Source: Solibaculum mannosilyticum (lineage in GTDB: Bacteria; Bacillota; Clostridia; Oscillospirales; Acutalibacteraceae). From it: DNA of 64,000 nt. The position numbers were made by a program, and so were the translations under genes. Under the pieces are notes generated by a model. It had not been told where the DNA came from, ran no database searches, and worked only from the letters and a program-made list of their open reading frames with translations. How positions within the stretch are numbered: position 1 is the first letter of the stretch; each line of letters begins with the position of its first letter. Below are positions 18,901-27,599 of this stretch, piece by piece. The stretch lies in contig NZ_AP023321.1 of NCBI RefSeq assembly GCF_015140235.1, positions 248,001 to 312,000 of the forward strand, in the 5' to 3' direction.

Positions 18901-19037
18901 TGATCTCCACCAATAACAACAATATCATGGTGGAGTTCAAGGCCAGTCCATTGGAAAAAGATCTCATAACCACAGACCGCAGGGAACTGCGGGAGCTTTT
19001 GGAGCGCAAGCGCCAAGAACAAGCTGATTCCGCTTAA
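15972..19037 (+). CDS. VirB3-VirB4 fusion ATPase
   Basis: 1021 residues. The N-terminal 80 residues contain a PrgI/VirB3-like pair of membrane helices. A lysine/arginine-rich linker (about 90-200) follows, then a full VirB4/TraE ATPase with Walker A GTSGAGKTFT (about 649) and Walker B IFIDECWQLL (about 874). VirB4 drives assembly and DNA transfer at the membrane in all conjugative type IV secretion systems. Length exceeds typical VirB4 (about 800) because of the fused front part. Confidence 0.9.
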   Translation: MSNKNDHDIYIIPPNFIETGTFFGGMFRARNVIEAGILALAIGTPVFLCLPFGLTARIIALCLTALPVALVALIGISGESLSQFLITFLKYLRNRRVVGGDGEQPCEKTAPSKSAGKHLKQKPPKERKPKAPKRRRSGEADFPAEFDEVRGYEIREKLRPKKNAKKDRPAKGNKAKKNAKKRHEKERLPKRPARVKEQKPACLNPVADYLPIEKVENGIIYTKDHRFVKVVEVVPINFMLRSAREQRNIIYSFVSYLKISPIKLQIKVLTRRADINRHLDTVRQEMAHEENEQCRLMQEDYLNFVQQVGSREAVTRRFFLIFEYEPWANTRRSEQEDEAIQSLQSAVHTASNYLRQCGNEVVVHENEDEFTVDVFYNLLCRNESAVKPLSVRAQEIVAQYLDKGREGEIDRIPAAEFAAPKSIDFTHGRYLCIDGLYYTYLLVPSDGYKTQVPAGWLSLIVNAGDGIDLDMFLSRQPKERIIQRVGQQLRINRSKIKDASDTNTDFDDIDGAIRSGYFLKEGLANNEDFYYLNLLITVTAPSVEDLEWKASEIKKLLLSQDMDVCNCHFREEQAFCSALPLVSMEKGLFERGKRNLLTGGAASCYPFTSFEMCDDNGILLGVNKYNSSLIIVDIFNSAIYKNANMAILGTSGAGKTFTMQLMALRMRRKNIPVFIIAPLKGHEFHRACANVGGEFIQISPASPHCINVMEIRKVDRSVSELLDGPGIQLSELAAKIQQLHIFFSLLIPDMSHEERQLLDEALIRTYNSKGITHDNASLEDPANPGYYREMPVLGDLYEILKAAPETTRMAHILNRLVNGSASTFNKQTNVRLDNKYTVLDISSLTGDLLTVGMFVALDFVWDRAKADRTEEKAIFIDECWQLLSGAGATGTRLAGDFVLEIFKTIRGFGGSAICASQDLNDFFNLDEGRFGKGIINNSKTKIILNLEDDEAERVQETLHLSDAETMEVTHFERGSGLISTNNNNIMVEFKASPLEKDLITTDRRELRELLERKRQEQADSA

Positions 19038-19051
19038 AAGGCATTTTCTCT

Positions 19052-19077
19052 GGGAGGTGCGGAAGCGCCTCCCTTTA
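19052..19077 (+). terminator. terminator after the VirB4 gene
   Basis: GGGAGGTGC and GCGCCTCCC arms with a GGAA loop and TTTATT tail, 15 bp after the stop codon. Confidence 0.6.
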
Positions 19078-19229
19078 TTGCGCGGAGTAGTGTAAAGAAC
19101 ATGGTTGGATGCTTTACCAACAGACGGCGGGGCAGTACCGTCCTCCGCAACCATTTAGAATTTTATATGAGGTGAGTCCAATGTATTCGACAATAAAGTA
19201 ATCAAACAATGAATTTAGAGGTGATATAA

Positions 19230-20069
19230 AGCGAGTTTAAGAGTTTCTTTAAGCAAGTTGGAGGCAATGAAGGCGACAAATGCAAATATAACACCCGTTT
19301 AGATACTTACGGCTGCGGCTGTCAACACAACTGTAACTACTGCTATGCCCGTTCATTGCTTCATTTTCGTGGATTATGGGATGCGGCGCATCCTCGTGTT
19401 GCAGACATTGAAAAGGTCCGGCGGAAAATCCGCAGTCTCCCATCCGGAAGCATCATCAGGCTTGGAGGCATGACAGACTGTTTTCAGCCCTGTGAACTCC
19501 AGTACCGCACTACCTACCAGACCATCCAGGAGATGAATCTATGCAGGGTAAGCTATCTCATCGTCACGAAGTCTGCACTTCCCGCTGCCCCGGAGTATTT
19601 AGAGATCTTGGACAAGGAACTGGCCCATATTCAAATTACCGTGACCTGCCTGGACGATGCACAAACCGCCCAATTTGAAAAGGCCAGTCCTCCCAGCCAG
19701 CGCATCCGCGCAATTCAGGCTCTGCAAGCGGAAGGGTATGATGTGGCAATCCGATTAAGCCCCATCATCGAGGAATACATGGATTTCGACAAGCTGAATG
19801 ATTTGGGAATTGAGCGGTGTGTGGTTGAATTTCTGCGCGTCAATTCGTGGATTAAGCAGTGGTTTCGGGGTGTTGATTTCTCTAAATATACCGTGCGGCA
19901 GGGAGGCTACTATCATCTTCCTTTGAAAGAAAAGCAGCGGATCGTGGAAAAAATCCATATTCCGCAGAAGACAATCTGTGAAGATGTAACGGAACACTAT
20001 CAATTCTGGAGGGATTTTGTAAATCCCAATAAAGAGGATTGCTGTAATCTCCGGAAAACGCATCATTGA
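19230..20069 (+). pseudogene. SPL-like radical SAM protein lacking a start codon
   Basis: An open frame of 279 codons from 19230 encodes a radical SAM enzyme of the spore-photoproduct-lyase-like group. The 4Fe-4S motif CX3CX2C is CQHNCNYC at 19320-19343. No ATG, GTG or TTG occurs in frame before that motif; the first in-frame start (TTG 19356) lies after it and would give a protein without its cluster. A ribosome site GAGGTGAT at about 19218 is followed by TAA and then AGC GAG, as if the start ATG had been deleted cleanly. It is either a recent pseudogene, an assembly error, or a gene with an unrecognised initiation mode. Confidence 0.6.
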
Positions 20070-20087
20070 CAGTTCCAATACGCCTAT

Positions 20088-20197
20088 AAGACGCCTTTTT
20101 TTCCTACTATTCTCGAAAAACGCCGGATTGACGCTCTAATGGCGTCTTTCCACAATTCCTATTTAACAATGCGCTTTGAAGGCGTCTGATTGGCGCC
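20088..20197 (+). promoter_or_regulatory. leader with mutually exclusive inverted repeats
   Basis: AAGACGCC (20088-20095) can pair with GGCGTCTT (20141-20148) or with GGCGTCT (20181-20187). A smaller hairpin GACGC/GCGTC (20130-20146) followed by TTT competes with the first. A last GGCG/CGCC hairpin (20181-20197) ends in TTT. The 150-bp gap therefore has an attenuator-like layout before the gene at 20220. Confidence 0.45.
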
Positions 20198-20219
20198 TTT
20201 AATAAAGGAGGTGAGCCCC

Positions 20220-20747
20220 ATGAAGACCAGGGCTGAAATCTATGGGAACGAGGCTACGGACTTGCTACGGATCGTGACGATGTACCCCGGCCTCTGTGAA
20301 CACCAGCTTCTTTGTTTTCACCCTGGCAAAGAAGATACTACAAAGGCCCTGCTCTCTCATTTGGAGAGGCAGGGCCGCATTTTTCAAACAGACGGCGGTG
20401 GTTATTTCCTGGCAGGGCAAACACCAAAAACTGACCATGCGCTTGTCCGGGCAGTGTGGGTCCTGCTGGACTTCATCCGGCAGGTAGATTACCACGCTCC
20501 GGCTGATTTTCCCGTTAAACTCGTGTTTTTTGCCGACGGTGAATTATATGAGATTGCTTATATTGCCGCCGGGCAGGAGGCACTTGTCTGCCATGCTCTG
20601 CGGGGCAACAAAGGGGGAAGCCGCCGTATCATGCTGGTCGATACTCCGGCGCAAATCGCCCAAATCGACTGTCCGGGCATATCCGGATTTTGTACTGTAG
20701 ACGAGGAAGGCCAGACAAATTATTTCAAGAAAGCAGGAGGCACATGA
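20220..20747 (+). CDS. DUF5697-like element protein
   Basis: 175 residues from ATG 20220, which has AGGAGGTGA upstream. It begins with a winged-helix-like region (EATDLLRIVTMYPGLCEHQL and following), then an alpha/beta domain. It resembles a conserved but uncharacterised protein of Clostridia mobile elements. It is followed directly by the next gene (no gap), so they form a pair. Confidence 0.55.
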   Translation: MKTRAEIYGNEATDLLRIVTMYPGLCEHQLLCFHPGKEDTTKALLSHLERQGRIFQTDGGGYFLAGQTPKTDHALVRAVWVLLDFIRQVDYHAPADFPVKLVFFADGELYEIAYIAAGQEALVCHALRGNKGGSRRIMLVDTPAQIAQIDCPGISGFCTVDEEGQTNYFKKAGGT

Positions 20748-21410
20748 TTGGATCGAAAACTAATATCCCACCGCATTGGAAGCATTCTCGACGATATATC
20801 CCGTCTGAGTAATGCGCTGTACGCGCTGGACACCACTGACATCCAGCGTTACCCCGACAACTATGAAACACTTTCCATAGATGCCGCTTTACGGGCAGAG
20901 CGGATTGCCTGCCGGCTGCGGCATCTGATTTATTCCAGCACAACCATCCGCAAAGGTGACTATCTCAAATCCGCCGGTGCAACGCACGGCATCACTGTCA
21001 ACTGCGAGGACAGGGTGCTGGAGGTGACGCTGCCCTGTTTGCTGCCAAAGCGCAAACAGCGGCAAAGCGATGAGTTCCTGTTGGACCCGCTCTATTTTGT
21101 CCTTGATCAATACGCAAGAGAACACCCACTTCCGTATTACCGCGATTGCGTTGTCTGTTTCGCCCAGGTCTATGACCGGGCACTTCCCGACAGGCGGATA
21201 CGCGATTACGATAATTTATCGGAAAAGCAATTACTGGATCTTCTCTCTTCCTTTGTGATGGCTGATGATACCGGCCTGTTGTGCGATGCCTATAACACGG
21301 CCGAACTGGGCGACCAGGATTGCACAAAAATCTATATCATGGAGAAGCAGCGTTTTCCGCAATGGCTGACGGAGCATAAAACGAGTCTACAATCCATCTC
21401 GGATTTTTGA
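20748..21410 (+). CDS. DUF6100-like hypothetical protein
   Basis: 220 residues starting at TTG 20748, with GGAGG 11 nt upstream inside the end of the previous gene. Helical, soluble, no recognisable motif; resembles an uncharacterised family found next to conjugation genes. Stop at 21410 is followed by two hairpins. Confidence 0.5.
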   Translation: MDRKLISHRIGSILDDISRLSNALYALDTTDIQRYPDNYETLSIDAALRAERIACRLRHLIYSSTTIRKGDYLKSAGATHGITVNCEDRVLEVTLPCLLPKRKQRQSDEFLLDPLYFVLDQYAREHPLPYYRDCVVCFAQVYDRALPDRRIRDYDNLSEKQLLDLLSSFVMADDTGLLCDAYNTAELGDQDCTKIYIMEKQRFPQWLTEHKTSLQSISDF

Positions 21411-21457
21411 CCATTTTGGGCCTTCTCCGGCCCGACATCCAGCGAAGCGGCTGAAAC

Positions 21458-21541
21458 GCCCGATTTTCCGGGCTTTTTCCCCTCATGGGGAGGCCCATTT
21501 TTACCGAAGTCCTCAGTCATTACGGTAAAAATCCTGTGCTT
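21458..21541 (+). terminator. terminator and second hairpin before the 21.56-kb gene
   Basis: GCCCG/CGGGC followed by five T (21458-21478) is an intrinsic terminator. TTTTTACCG/CGGTAAAAA (21498-21506 and 21533-21541) forms a second stem just before the ribosome site of the next gene. Confidence 0.55.
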
Positions 21542-21558
21542 TCAAGGGAGGTGACTAC

Positions 21559-22682
21559 TTGGGAAAAGCACCAACTATTTTCCACAGCCGGATACGCTTC
21601 CGTTCCGGCTTTTATCGCTGACCGCTATTTCGGGAGAGTTCCCCACCAGCCAGCTCAACCGCCTTCCCGCCAGCCCTTACTACTTGGAGGCGGTCGTGAC
21701 TGCGCTCAAAAAGGCCGGACTGCTGCGCACCTACTACCGGGATCGGCTCCGGGGCTATCGGCTGGGGATCAAAGCCAAGTCAGCTCTGCTGGACGGATGG
21801 CCCGAGCGTTTTACATTCTGCCTTACAGGAGACGCAGAAACCAACCGGCTCAAAAGCGAAGCAAACCGGAGGTTTCGGCTCCACCGCCTCGCGGAAACCT
21901 ATATTACTATGGGCAATGCCGGGGTATTGCTCTACCCGGATGAAAAGCCGAAGGTCTTTGCCCAGACCGGTTTTGGCGGCGAAACTGTAACATATCCCGC
22001 GTTTTACAGTTCACGCGAAGTCAAGGAGTTGGGGGCTGATGCCACCCAGATCCGAAGCTCCCGCTTCGCAGGGGTGCTGCTGGTCCCCACCGGCATCTTT
22101 GTGACCTACAATAGCGGGAGCGCTCTGATGAAGTGGCGCTACAAATCCGAACTGCGGGTAAAAACACTCCTCTGGAACATTCTATGCCAGCAGCGTCTGG
22201 CCCAGCAGTACCGTGTCGAACAGGTACATGGACTGGTATTGGGGGACAGCATGGACCTGGCCTACCAGATACTCACCAGTACCGGTGGGGCCAAGCATGA
22301 CTACTTCATGCTGGACGGCAGCTACGACCACTTTTATTTCCTAACCAATGACCATCAGGGGGAGGTGATACTGGCGTTACTGTGTGACCCTGTGAAAACC
22401 GCGGAACTTGACCGCATTCTGTCACAGGGCCTCTACGCCGGCAATCCCGGCAGGGCCATGGAGCAGGATGCCGCAGAGCCGGATGGAACGCCGGTGCTGT
22501 TCGGTTACTTCTGCGATCTGCCGCGGATCGTGCGTTTCAACACCGCCCTCGAACTGATGGAACGCCCCGGTACGCTGATCTGCTTTGATTTTCAAGCAGA
22601 TGTGCTGCGCCGCTATTGCAGTGACCGGGTACACCTGCAAACCATTGACTTTACAAAATTCGAGGGGAGGTTGTTCCCATAA
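21559..22682 (+). CDS. conjugation-region protein with a -1 frameshift at codon 3
   Basis: AGGGAGGTGACTAC precedes TTG 21559, but that frame stops after 20 codons. The frame that continues to 22682 is joined at the third codon by a shift of -1. The junction is GGGAAAA, a textbook slippery heptamer (X XXY YYZ), and also a place where one A could be missing. The shifted product reads MGKSTNYFPQ... and gives 374 residues with uniform codon use. First in-frame standard start otherwise is TTG 21684, losing 40 well-formed residues. Family not recognised; it abuts the VirD4 gene (4-bp overlap). Confidence 0.6.
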
Positions 22683-24616
22683 ACAAAAAGAAACTAATCA
22701 TAGGCCTGGCAGCAGCGCCGGCCGCCGTATTTGCGATTCTATACGCAGGCGGTTTCCTGGCACAGCTGTTTGGCAATTACGCGGCGTGGAAACAGGGCGG
22801 CGGCATCCCCGGAGACGGAACTTCTCCGGCGATGGCGTCGCCTGATTTTTTTACCTGTCTGGCCTCCGTGTTTCATCCACCCTATGGAGTGTACGGTGTC
22901 CTGATCTGCATCGGCCTGTTGGCAATTTTGCTGCTCATGGTCATGCGCATGGGCTACAGCGATACCGGCGAATATGATACTGACCGGAATTTCATTTACT
23001 CGGCCAAGGGCACTTACGGTACTTCCGGCTGGATGAGCCGCAAGGAGATGGCCGGTGTGTTGGATCTGGTGCCTGACCTGCGCAAGCATAAAGGCGTTGT
23101 ACTGGGAATGCTGGACAACAAGGCTGTCTGTATTCCCGAAAATCCCCATATCAACGGCAATCTGGCTGTGTATGGCTCCAGCGGCAGCATGAAAACCCGG
23201 TCCTTTTGCATGAATCGTATCCTTCAGGCGGCGGTCCGCGGAGAATCCCTGATTATTTCAGATCCGAAAAGTGAGCTCTACGAAAAATCCAGCGAGTATC
23301 TGCGGGATCAGGGGTACTGTGTCAAGGTGTTCAATTTGGTCAATCCGGAAAACTCGGACAGTTGGAACTGCCTTTCCGAAGTGGAGGGGCAGGAACTGAT
23401 GGCGCAGCTTTTTGTAGATGTCATCATTAAGAACACCATCAACAACGGCAAGGGTGACCATTTCTGGGATTCCTGTGAGATGAACTTGCTGAAGGCCCTC
23501 GTCCTCTATGTGGACCAGAGTTATGCTGAACAAAACCGCAATATCGGAGAGGTGTACCGGCTGCTGACTTTAAGCGGCGAGTCCGATTTGGACAGCCTGT
23601 TTGAGAACTTGCCGCCCACCCATCCGGCCAAAGCGCCATACAGCTTGTATAAGCAGGCCAGCGATACAGTTCGTAGCGGCGTCATCATCGGCCTCGGCTC
23701 CCGTCTGCAGGTGTTCCAGTCGGAACTCATCAAGAAAATCACCACCCGGGATGAAATTGACTTGGAGCTGCCCGGCCAAGAGCGGTGCGCCTACTTCCTT
23801 GTTACCAGCGACCAGGACAGCACCTTTGACTTTCTGGCAAGCCTGTTCCTGTCCTTCTGCTTCATCAAGCTGGTGCGGTATGCAGACAAGAACTGCGAAG
23901 GAGGCAAACTGCCGGTACCGGTGCATGTCCTGGGTGAAGAATTAACAGCCTGCGGCACCATTCCAGACCTCTCCCGCCGGTTAAGCGTCATTCGTTCAAG
24001 GAATATCTCCATGAGCTGCGTATTTCAAAATCTGGCGGGCCTGCAAAACCGATACCCGCTCAATCTCTGGCAGGAAATTCTGGGCAACTGCGACGCGCAG
24101 TTGTTCCTGGGCTGCACGGATGAATTGACGGCGGAGTTTATTTCTTCCCGCACGGGACTGGCTTCCGTGTCGGTATCCAGCAAATCCAAGCAGTTGGGTA
24201 CCTGGCGTATCTCCAACTACACGCCGGAATACCGGGAAACCTCCGGCGTCGGCAAGCGGCCTGTCCTCACCCCGGACGAAGTTCTGCGGCTGCCCATCAC
24301 ACAGGCGTTGGTCATCATCCGGGGACAAAAGGTACTCAAGGTAAACAAACTGGACTATTCCAAGCATCCGGAGTCATCCAAGCTCCGTTCCTGCAAGGCA
24401 TCCGCCCATATCCCCGAATGGCGCAGGCTGGAACAGGAGCAACCGAAACCCTCTGCGGCGCAGCCAAAGCCGCAGGCTCCCGCGCCTAAAAAGCCAGTGA
24501 AGAAAAAGCCGAAGGCGGCCAGCACATCTACCAACACCAAGCAGACCGCAGCCGTTCCTACCGCAGAGGCTCCGAATGGCATCATCACGACAGATAAGGA
24601 CTCGATCCTTTCTTAA
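22679..24616 (+). CDS. VirD4/TraG-like coupling protein with apparent AUA start
   Basis: The coupling protein brings the DNA-relaxase complex to the transfer channel. From ATA 22679 (GGGGAGG 8 nt upstream) the product is 645 residues with two membrane helices (about 6-30 and 70-90), a P-loop GSSGSMKT (about 164) and the family C-terminal region, then a proline/lysine tail. The first standard start, ATG 22832, would delete the first membrane helix. The Walker B site reads VHVLGEELTACG: glycine stands where the aspartate of the usual DE pair is expected. Both oddities need checking. Confidence 0.82.
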   Translation: MNKKKLIIGLAAAPAAVFAILYAGGFLAQLFGNYAAWKQGGGIPGDGTSPAMASPDFFTCLASVFHPPYGVYGVLICIGLLAILLLMVMRMGYSDTGEYDTDRNFIYSAKGTYGTSGWMSRKEMAGVLDLVPDLRKHKGVVLGMLDNKAVCIPENPHINGNLAVYGSSGSMKTRSFCMNRILQAAVRGESLIISDPKSELYEKSSEYLRDQGYCVKVFNLVNPENSDSWNCLSEVEGQELMAQLFVDVIIKNTINNGKGDHFWDSCEMNLLKALVLYVDQSYAEQNRNIGEVYRLLTLSGESDLDSLFENLPPTHPAKAPYSLYKQASDTVRSGVIIGLGSRLQVFQSELIKKITTRDEIDLELPGQERCAYFLVTSDQDSTFDFLASLFLSFCFIKLVRYADKNCEGGKLPVPVHVLGEELTACGTIPDLSRRLSVIRSRNISMSCVFQNLAGLQNRYPLNLWQEILGNCDAQLFLGCTDELTAEFISSRTGLASVSVSSKSKQLGTWRISNYTPEYRETSGVGKRPVLTPDEVLRLPITQALVIIRGQKVLKVNKLDYSKHPESSKLRSCKASAHIPEWRRLEQEQPKPSAAQPKPQAPAPKKPVKKKPKAASTSTNTKQTAAVPTAEAPNGIITTDKDSILS

Positions 24617-24640
24617 TACAAAACATAGGAGGTTAATTTT

Positions 24641-26221
24641 ATGGCAACCAAGAAAAAAGTATTGCTGGAGCAGGAAACTCCTGTTCCTGAAAACACCGCC
24701 CCCGCGGACGGTACCATTTCTTCCGCCGGCCCCCCGGCTGATGCGGCGGCGCCGCCTGACAGTGACGATTTGAGTGCGCTGCTGGCCTCTATGGGTCAGA
24801 CCAATGACAGCGCCTCTACGGATCAACCTGATGGCGACGCCACTTTGGAAGGCTCTGACCCTCCCCTTGAGTTTATGGAAACGGAGGCGTCTGATGAAGC
24901 TGCCCCCGAGGGTGACGGCACGGCCTCTGGCGCCCCTTCCGATTCGGATGAGCCTGCCGGATCGGCGGCCGGTGAGGAAGAGACTCCTTCCAATTTGTCT
25001 GCTGAAGGTGCAGATGACACCCCGGCGGAGACGGTTTCCGAAACTGCTGGGGAGCCGGCTCCCCCCAAGCCCAAGCGGGCACCCCGGCGGAAAAAGGCGG
25101 CGCCTGTGGAAGCTCCCGTACATGGCGAGAATGAGGACTCTGCGGAGGCTCCGGCTGCTGAAGAGCAGGCTGTGGAATCTTCCGCCTCTGTTGAGAATAC
25201 GGCGCCGCCTGATGAGGGAGAAACACCCATTTCAGAGGATACCGCTCCCCAAGAGGAGGCGCCGGTAGATACTGCGTCTGCTCTGCGCCGGACCGCCGTA
25301 ACACACCGCAGTGACACCTCTATCCTGACCATCCGCAGTCGTGAAGAGGTGGAAACACAGGAAGACCGCGAGGATGTCATTTGGCACGAGATCCACAACG
25401 CCTACCGCACCCGCCGCATCCTCACAGGTCAGCTGGGCGGCATTGAGCAGCTGGACAACCGCAAAACTGTGGCCGTAGTGGATTACAAGGGATTCCGCAT
25501 CATTATCCCCATCAAGGAGATGATGATCAATCTGGGCCGCAGCCCTTCCGGCCAGGAGTATGCCGACCTGATGCTGCGTCAAAACAAGATTTTGGGGAAT
25601 ATGCTGGGGGCGGACATTGACTTTGTGGTACGCGGCATCGACTCCAAGACCCGCAGCGTTGTCGCAAGCCGCCGTGAAGCTATGATGCGGAAGCGCCAGA
25701 CCTTTTATTTCGATTTGGACGCCGAGGGGAAGTACCGCATCTACGAGGGGCGTATTGTTCAGGCCCGGGTCATCGCTGTTGCGGAGAAGGTCATCCGCGT
25801 CGAGGTATTCGGCGTTGAAACCTCAATTCTGGCCCGTGATTTGGCTTGGGACTGGATCGGCGATGCCCACGAGCGTTTCTCCGTGGGCGATGAAGTGCTG
25901 GTCCGCATTCTCAATGTGCGGCGCAACAGCCTTGAAGACCTCGGAATCCGTGCCGACATCAAGAGCACATCTGAAAATACCGACCGGGACAATCTCCAGA
26001 AGTGCCGAATCCAGGGTAAATACGCCGGAAAAGTGACCGATGTACACAAGGGTGTGGTTTATGTCCGGCTTGCCAATGGCGTCAATGCGGTAGCTCATTC
26101 CTGTTATGACTACCGGATGCCCGGAAAGAAGGATGATGTATCCTTTGCCGTCACCCATTTGGATGTGGAGCGCGGCATCGCTCTTGGAATCATCACCCGG
26201 ATCATCCGGCAGAATCTGTAA
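24641..26221 (+). CDS. S1-domain RNA-binding protein with long acidic N-terminus
   Basis: 526 residues. The first about 220 are disordered and rich in A, P, E and D. The C-terminal 300 resemble ribosomal protein S1-type OB-fold repeats: one around YEGRIVQARVIAVAEKVIRV and a second around GKYAGKVTDVHKGVVYVRL. A role in binding RNA or ssDNA during transfer is inferred only from this fold. ATG 24641 has AGGAGG upstream. It closes the conjugation block and is followed by a terminator. Confidence 0.65.
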   Translation: MATKKKVLLEQETPVPENTAPADGTISSAGPPADAAAPPDSDDLSALLASMGQTNDSASTDQPDGDATLEGSDPPLEFMETEASDEAAPEGDGTASGAPSDSDEPAGSAAGEEETPSNLSAEGADDTPAETVSETAGEPAPPKPKRAPRRKKAAPVEAPVHGENEDSAEAPAAEEQAVESSASVENTAPPDEGETPISEDTAPQEEAPVDTASALRRTAVTHRSDTSILTIRSREEVETQEDREDVIWHEIHNAYRTRRILTGQLGGIEQLDNRKTVAVVDYKGFRIIIPIKEMMINLGRSPSGQEYADLMLRQNKILGNMLGADIDFVVRGIDSKTRSVVASRREAMMRKRQTFYFDLDAEGKYRIYEGRIVQARVIAVAEKVIRVEVFGVETSILARDLAWDWIGDAHERFSVGDEVLVRILNVRRNSLEDLGIRADIKSTSENTDRDNLQKCRIQGKYAGKVTDVHKGVVYVRLANGVNAVAHSCYDYRMPGKKDDVSFAVTHLDVERGIALGIITRIIRQNL

Positions 26222-26229
26222 ACCGAAAA

Positions 26230-26272
26230 CCGCCTGGGAAGTATCAAATAACTGCTTCTCGGGCGGTTATTT
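26230..26272 (+). terminator. terminator closing the conjugation operon
   Basis: CCGCC and GGCGG arms with additional inner pairing (GAAG/CTTC), followed by TTATTTTATT, 9 bp after the S1-like gene. Confidence 0.7.
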
Positions 26273-26342
26273 TATTATTTCAATCCTAACGCATATACAT
26301 CCTTCCAACCCTCTCTATTTTTAATTTTATTTTCCGTTTGCG

Positions 26343-26371
26343 TTGATTTTTCACAAAATACGGGATATAAT
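26343..26371 (+). promoter_or_regulatory. promoter of the RloA-RloB pair
   Basis: TTGATT (26343-26348), 17-bp spacer, TATAAT (26366-26371) in an AT-rich stretch, 30 bp before the rloA-like ATG. With the terminator at 26230 it makes this an independent transcription unit. Confidence 0.75.
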
Positions 26372-26401
26372 ATATAAAAACACTGGATTAGGAGGTTGTT
26401 T

Positions 26402-27598
26402 ATGCTGATTCAATTTAGTGTAGAGAACTATCTGTCTATCAAAGATAAAGTTGTCTTATCCCTGCTGTCCAGTAGGGACAATGAGCATCCAGAGCATCTC
26501 ATCGCAGATGGAAACAAAAACTATCTGAAATCCGCTGTTATCTATGGAGCCAATGCTTCTGGGAAGTCTAATGTCTTGAACGCATTCTGGTTTATGGTAA
26601 ACTATGTGCTGACTTCTCATAACCAGCAGCTCCATAAAACGATTGCGCGTTCACCATTTAAGTTCGATCCTGAAACACCTGCTCGCCCCAGTAGTTTTGA
26701 GGTCATCTTTACCACAGAAGGCGTTCGATATGCGTATGGCTTTTCTGTAACAGATAAGGCTGTCACGGAGGAATACCTATACTACTATCCCAACGGCAGA
26801 CAGGCGCTTATTTTTGAGAGAAAAAACACCAAGGATTTCCGTTTTACGGTCGATGTTGATGAGCAAAACACACTCAAGGAGCGCACCTCTGCAAACAAGC
26901 TCTACTTGTCAGTTGCATCAAACTGGAGTTACGCCAAAGTGATCCCTGTCCTGGAGTGGTTTGCCTCCTGTCAAATCATCACGAAGAATTCCGTGGCGGA
27001 TGCCTATGGAATTGAAGCAGAGCAGTTGAAAAATGACGACTACCGGCGTGTAATCGCATCTATGCTGCGTGTTGCAGATTTGGGAATACAGGCGCTCCAA
27101 ATGCGCGATTCAGACCCTGCGCCTTCTCAACGCAGTGACATTTTTGCAAATATTGATGCCATTCATACGGTACATGACGCCAACGGAAATGCGTGTTCCT
27201 ATGCCTTGAATATGGCAGAGGAATCTGACGGCACCAACAGTTATTTCAAGCTGATCGGTGTTGTGAAAAAGGCTTTAGACCTGGGGACGCTTCTTGTGGC
27301 TGATGAAATGGACGCACACCTCCATCCACTTCTGACCAAGCATCTGGTGTCCCTTTTCGACAGCACAGAATTTAATCCCAAGGGTGCTCAGTTGATCTTC
27401 ACATCACACAGCACCAACCTTCTTGATTTGGATTTCTTGAGAAGAGATCAGATTTGGTTTACAGAAAAAGATGAGCAGACCGCAGCCACAGACTTGTTCT
27501 CCCTTTATGATTTTTCCATTCGCAAGGACACCAAAGTAGAAAAGGGATATTTGATCGGCCGTTTTGGTGCAATTCCTTTTATCAAGGGAGGGCTGTAA
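26402..27598 (+). CDS. RloA-like AAA ATPase of an AbiL-type defence pair
   Basis: 398 residues of the SMC/RecF-like AAA family. Walker A is GANASGKSN (about 46-54), and a late DEMDAHLHPLL with following TSHSTNLLD give the Walker B and H-loop. RloA/AbiLi-type ATPases act with RloB/AbiLii nucleases or TOPRIM proteins in abortive phage exclusion. The ATG at 26402 (not the TTG at 26396) has AGGAGG at 7 nt. RloB follows 1 bp after the stop. Confidence 0.8.
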   Translation: MLIQFSVENYLSIKDKVVLSLLSSRDNEHPEHLIADGNKNYLKSAVIYGANASGKSNVLNAFWFMVNYVLTSHNQQLHKTIARSPFKFDPETPARPSSFEVIFTTEGVRYAYGFSVTDKAVTEEYLYYYPNGRQALIFERKNTKDFRFTVDVDEQNTLKERTSANKLYLSVASNWSYAKVIPVLEWFASCQIITKNSVADAYGIEAEQLKNDDYRRVIASMLRVADLGIQALQMRDSDPAPSQRSDIFANIDAIHTVHDANGNACSYALNMAEESDGTNSYFKLIGVVKKALDLGTLLVADEMDAHLHPLLTKHLVSLFDSTEFNPKGAQLIFTSHSTNLLDLDFLRRDQIWFTEKDEQTAATDLFSLYDFSIRKDTKVEKGYLIGRFGAIPFIKGGL

Positions 27599-27599
27599 A

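Noticed and set aside
21485-21943. 152-codon frame starting in the hairpin region
   Set aside because: The coding signal lies in the other frame; this one runs out of phase with the protein ending at 22682.
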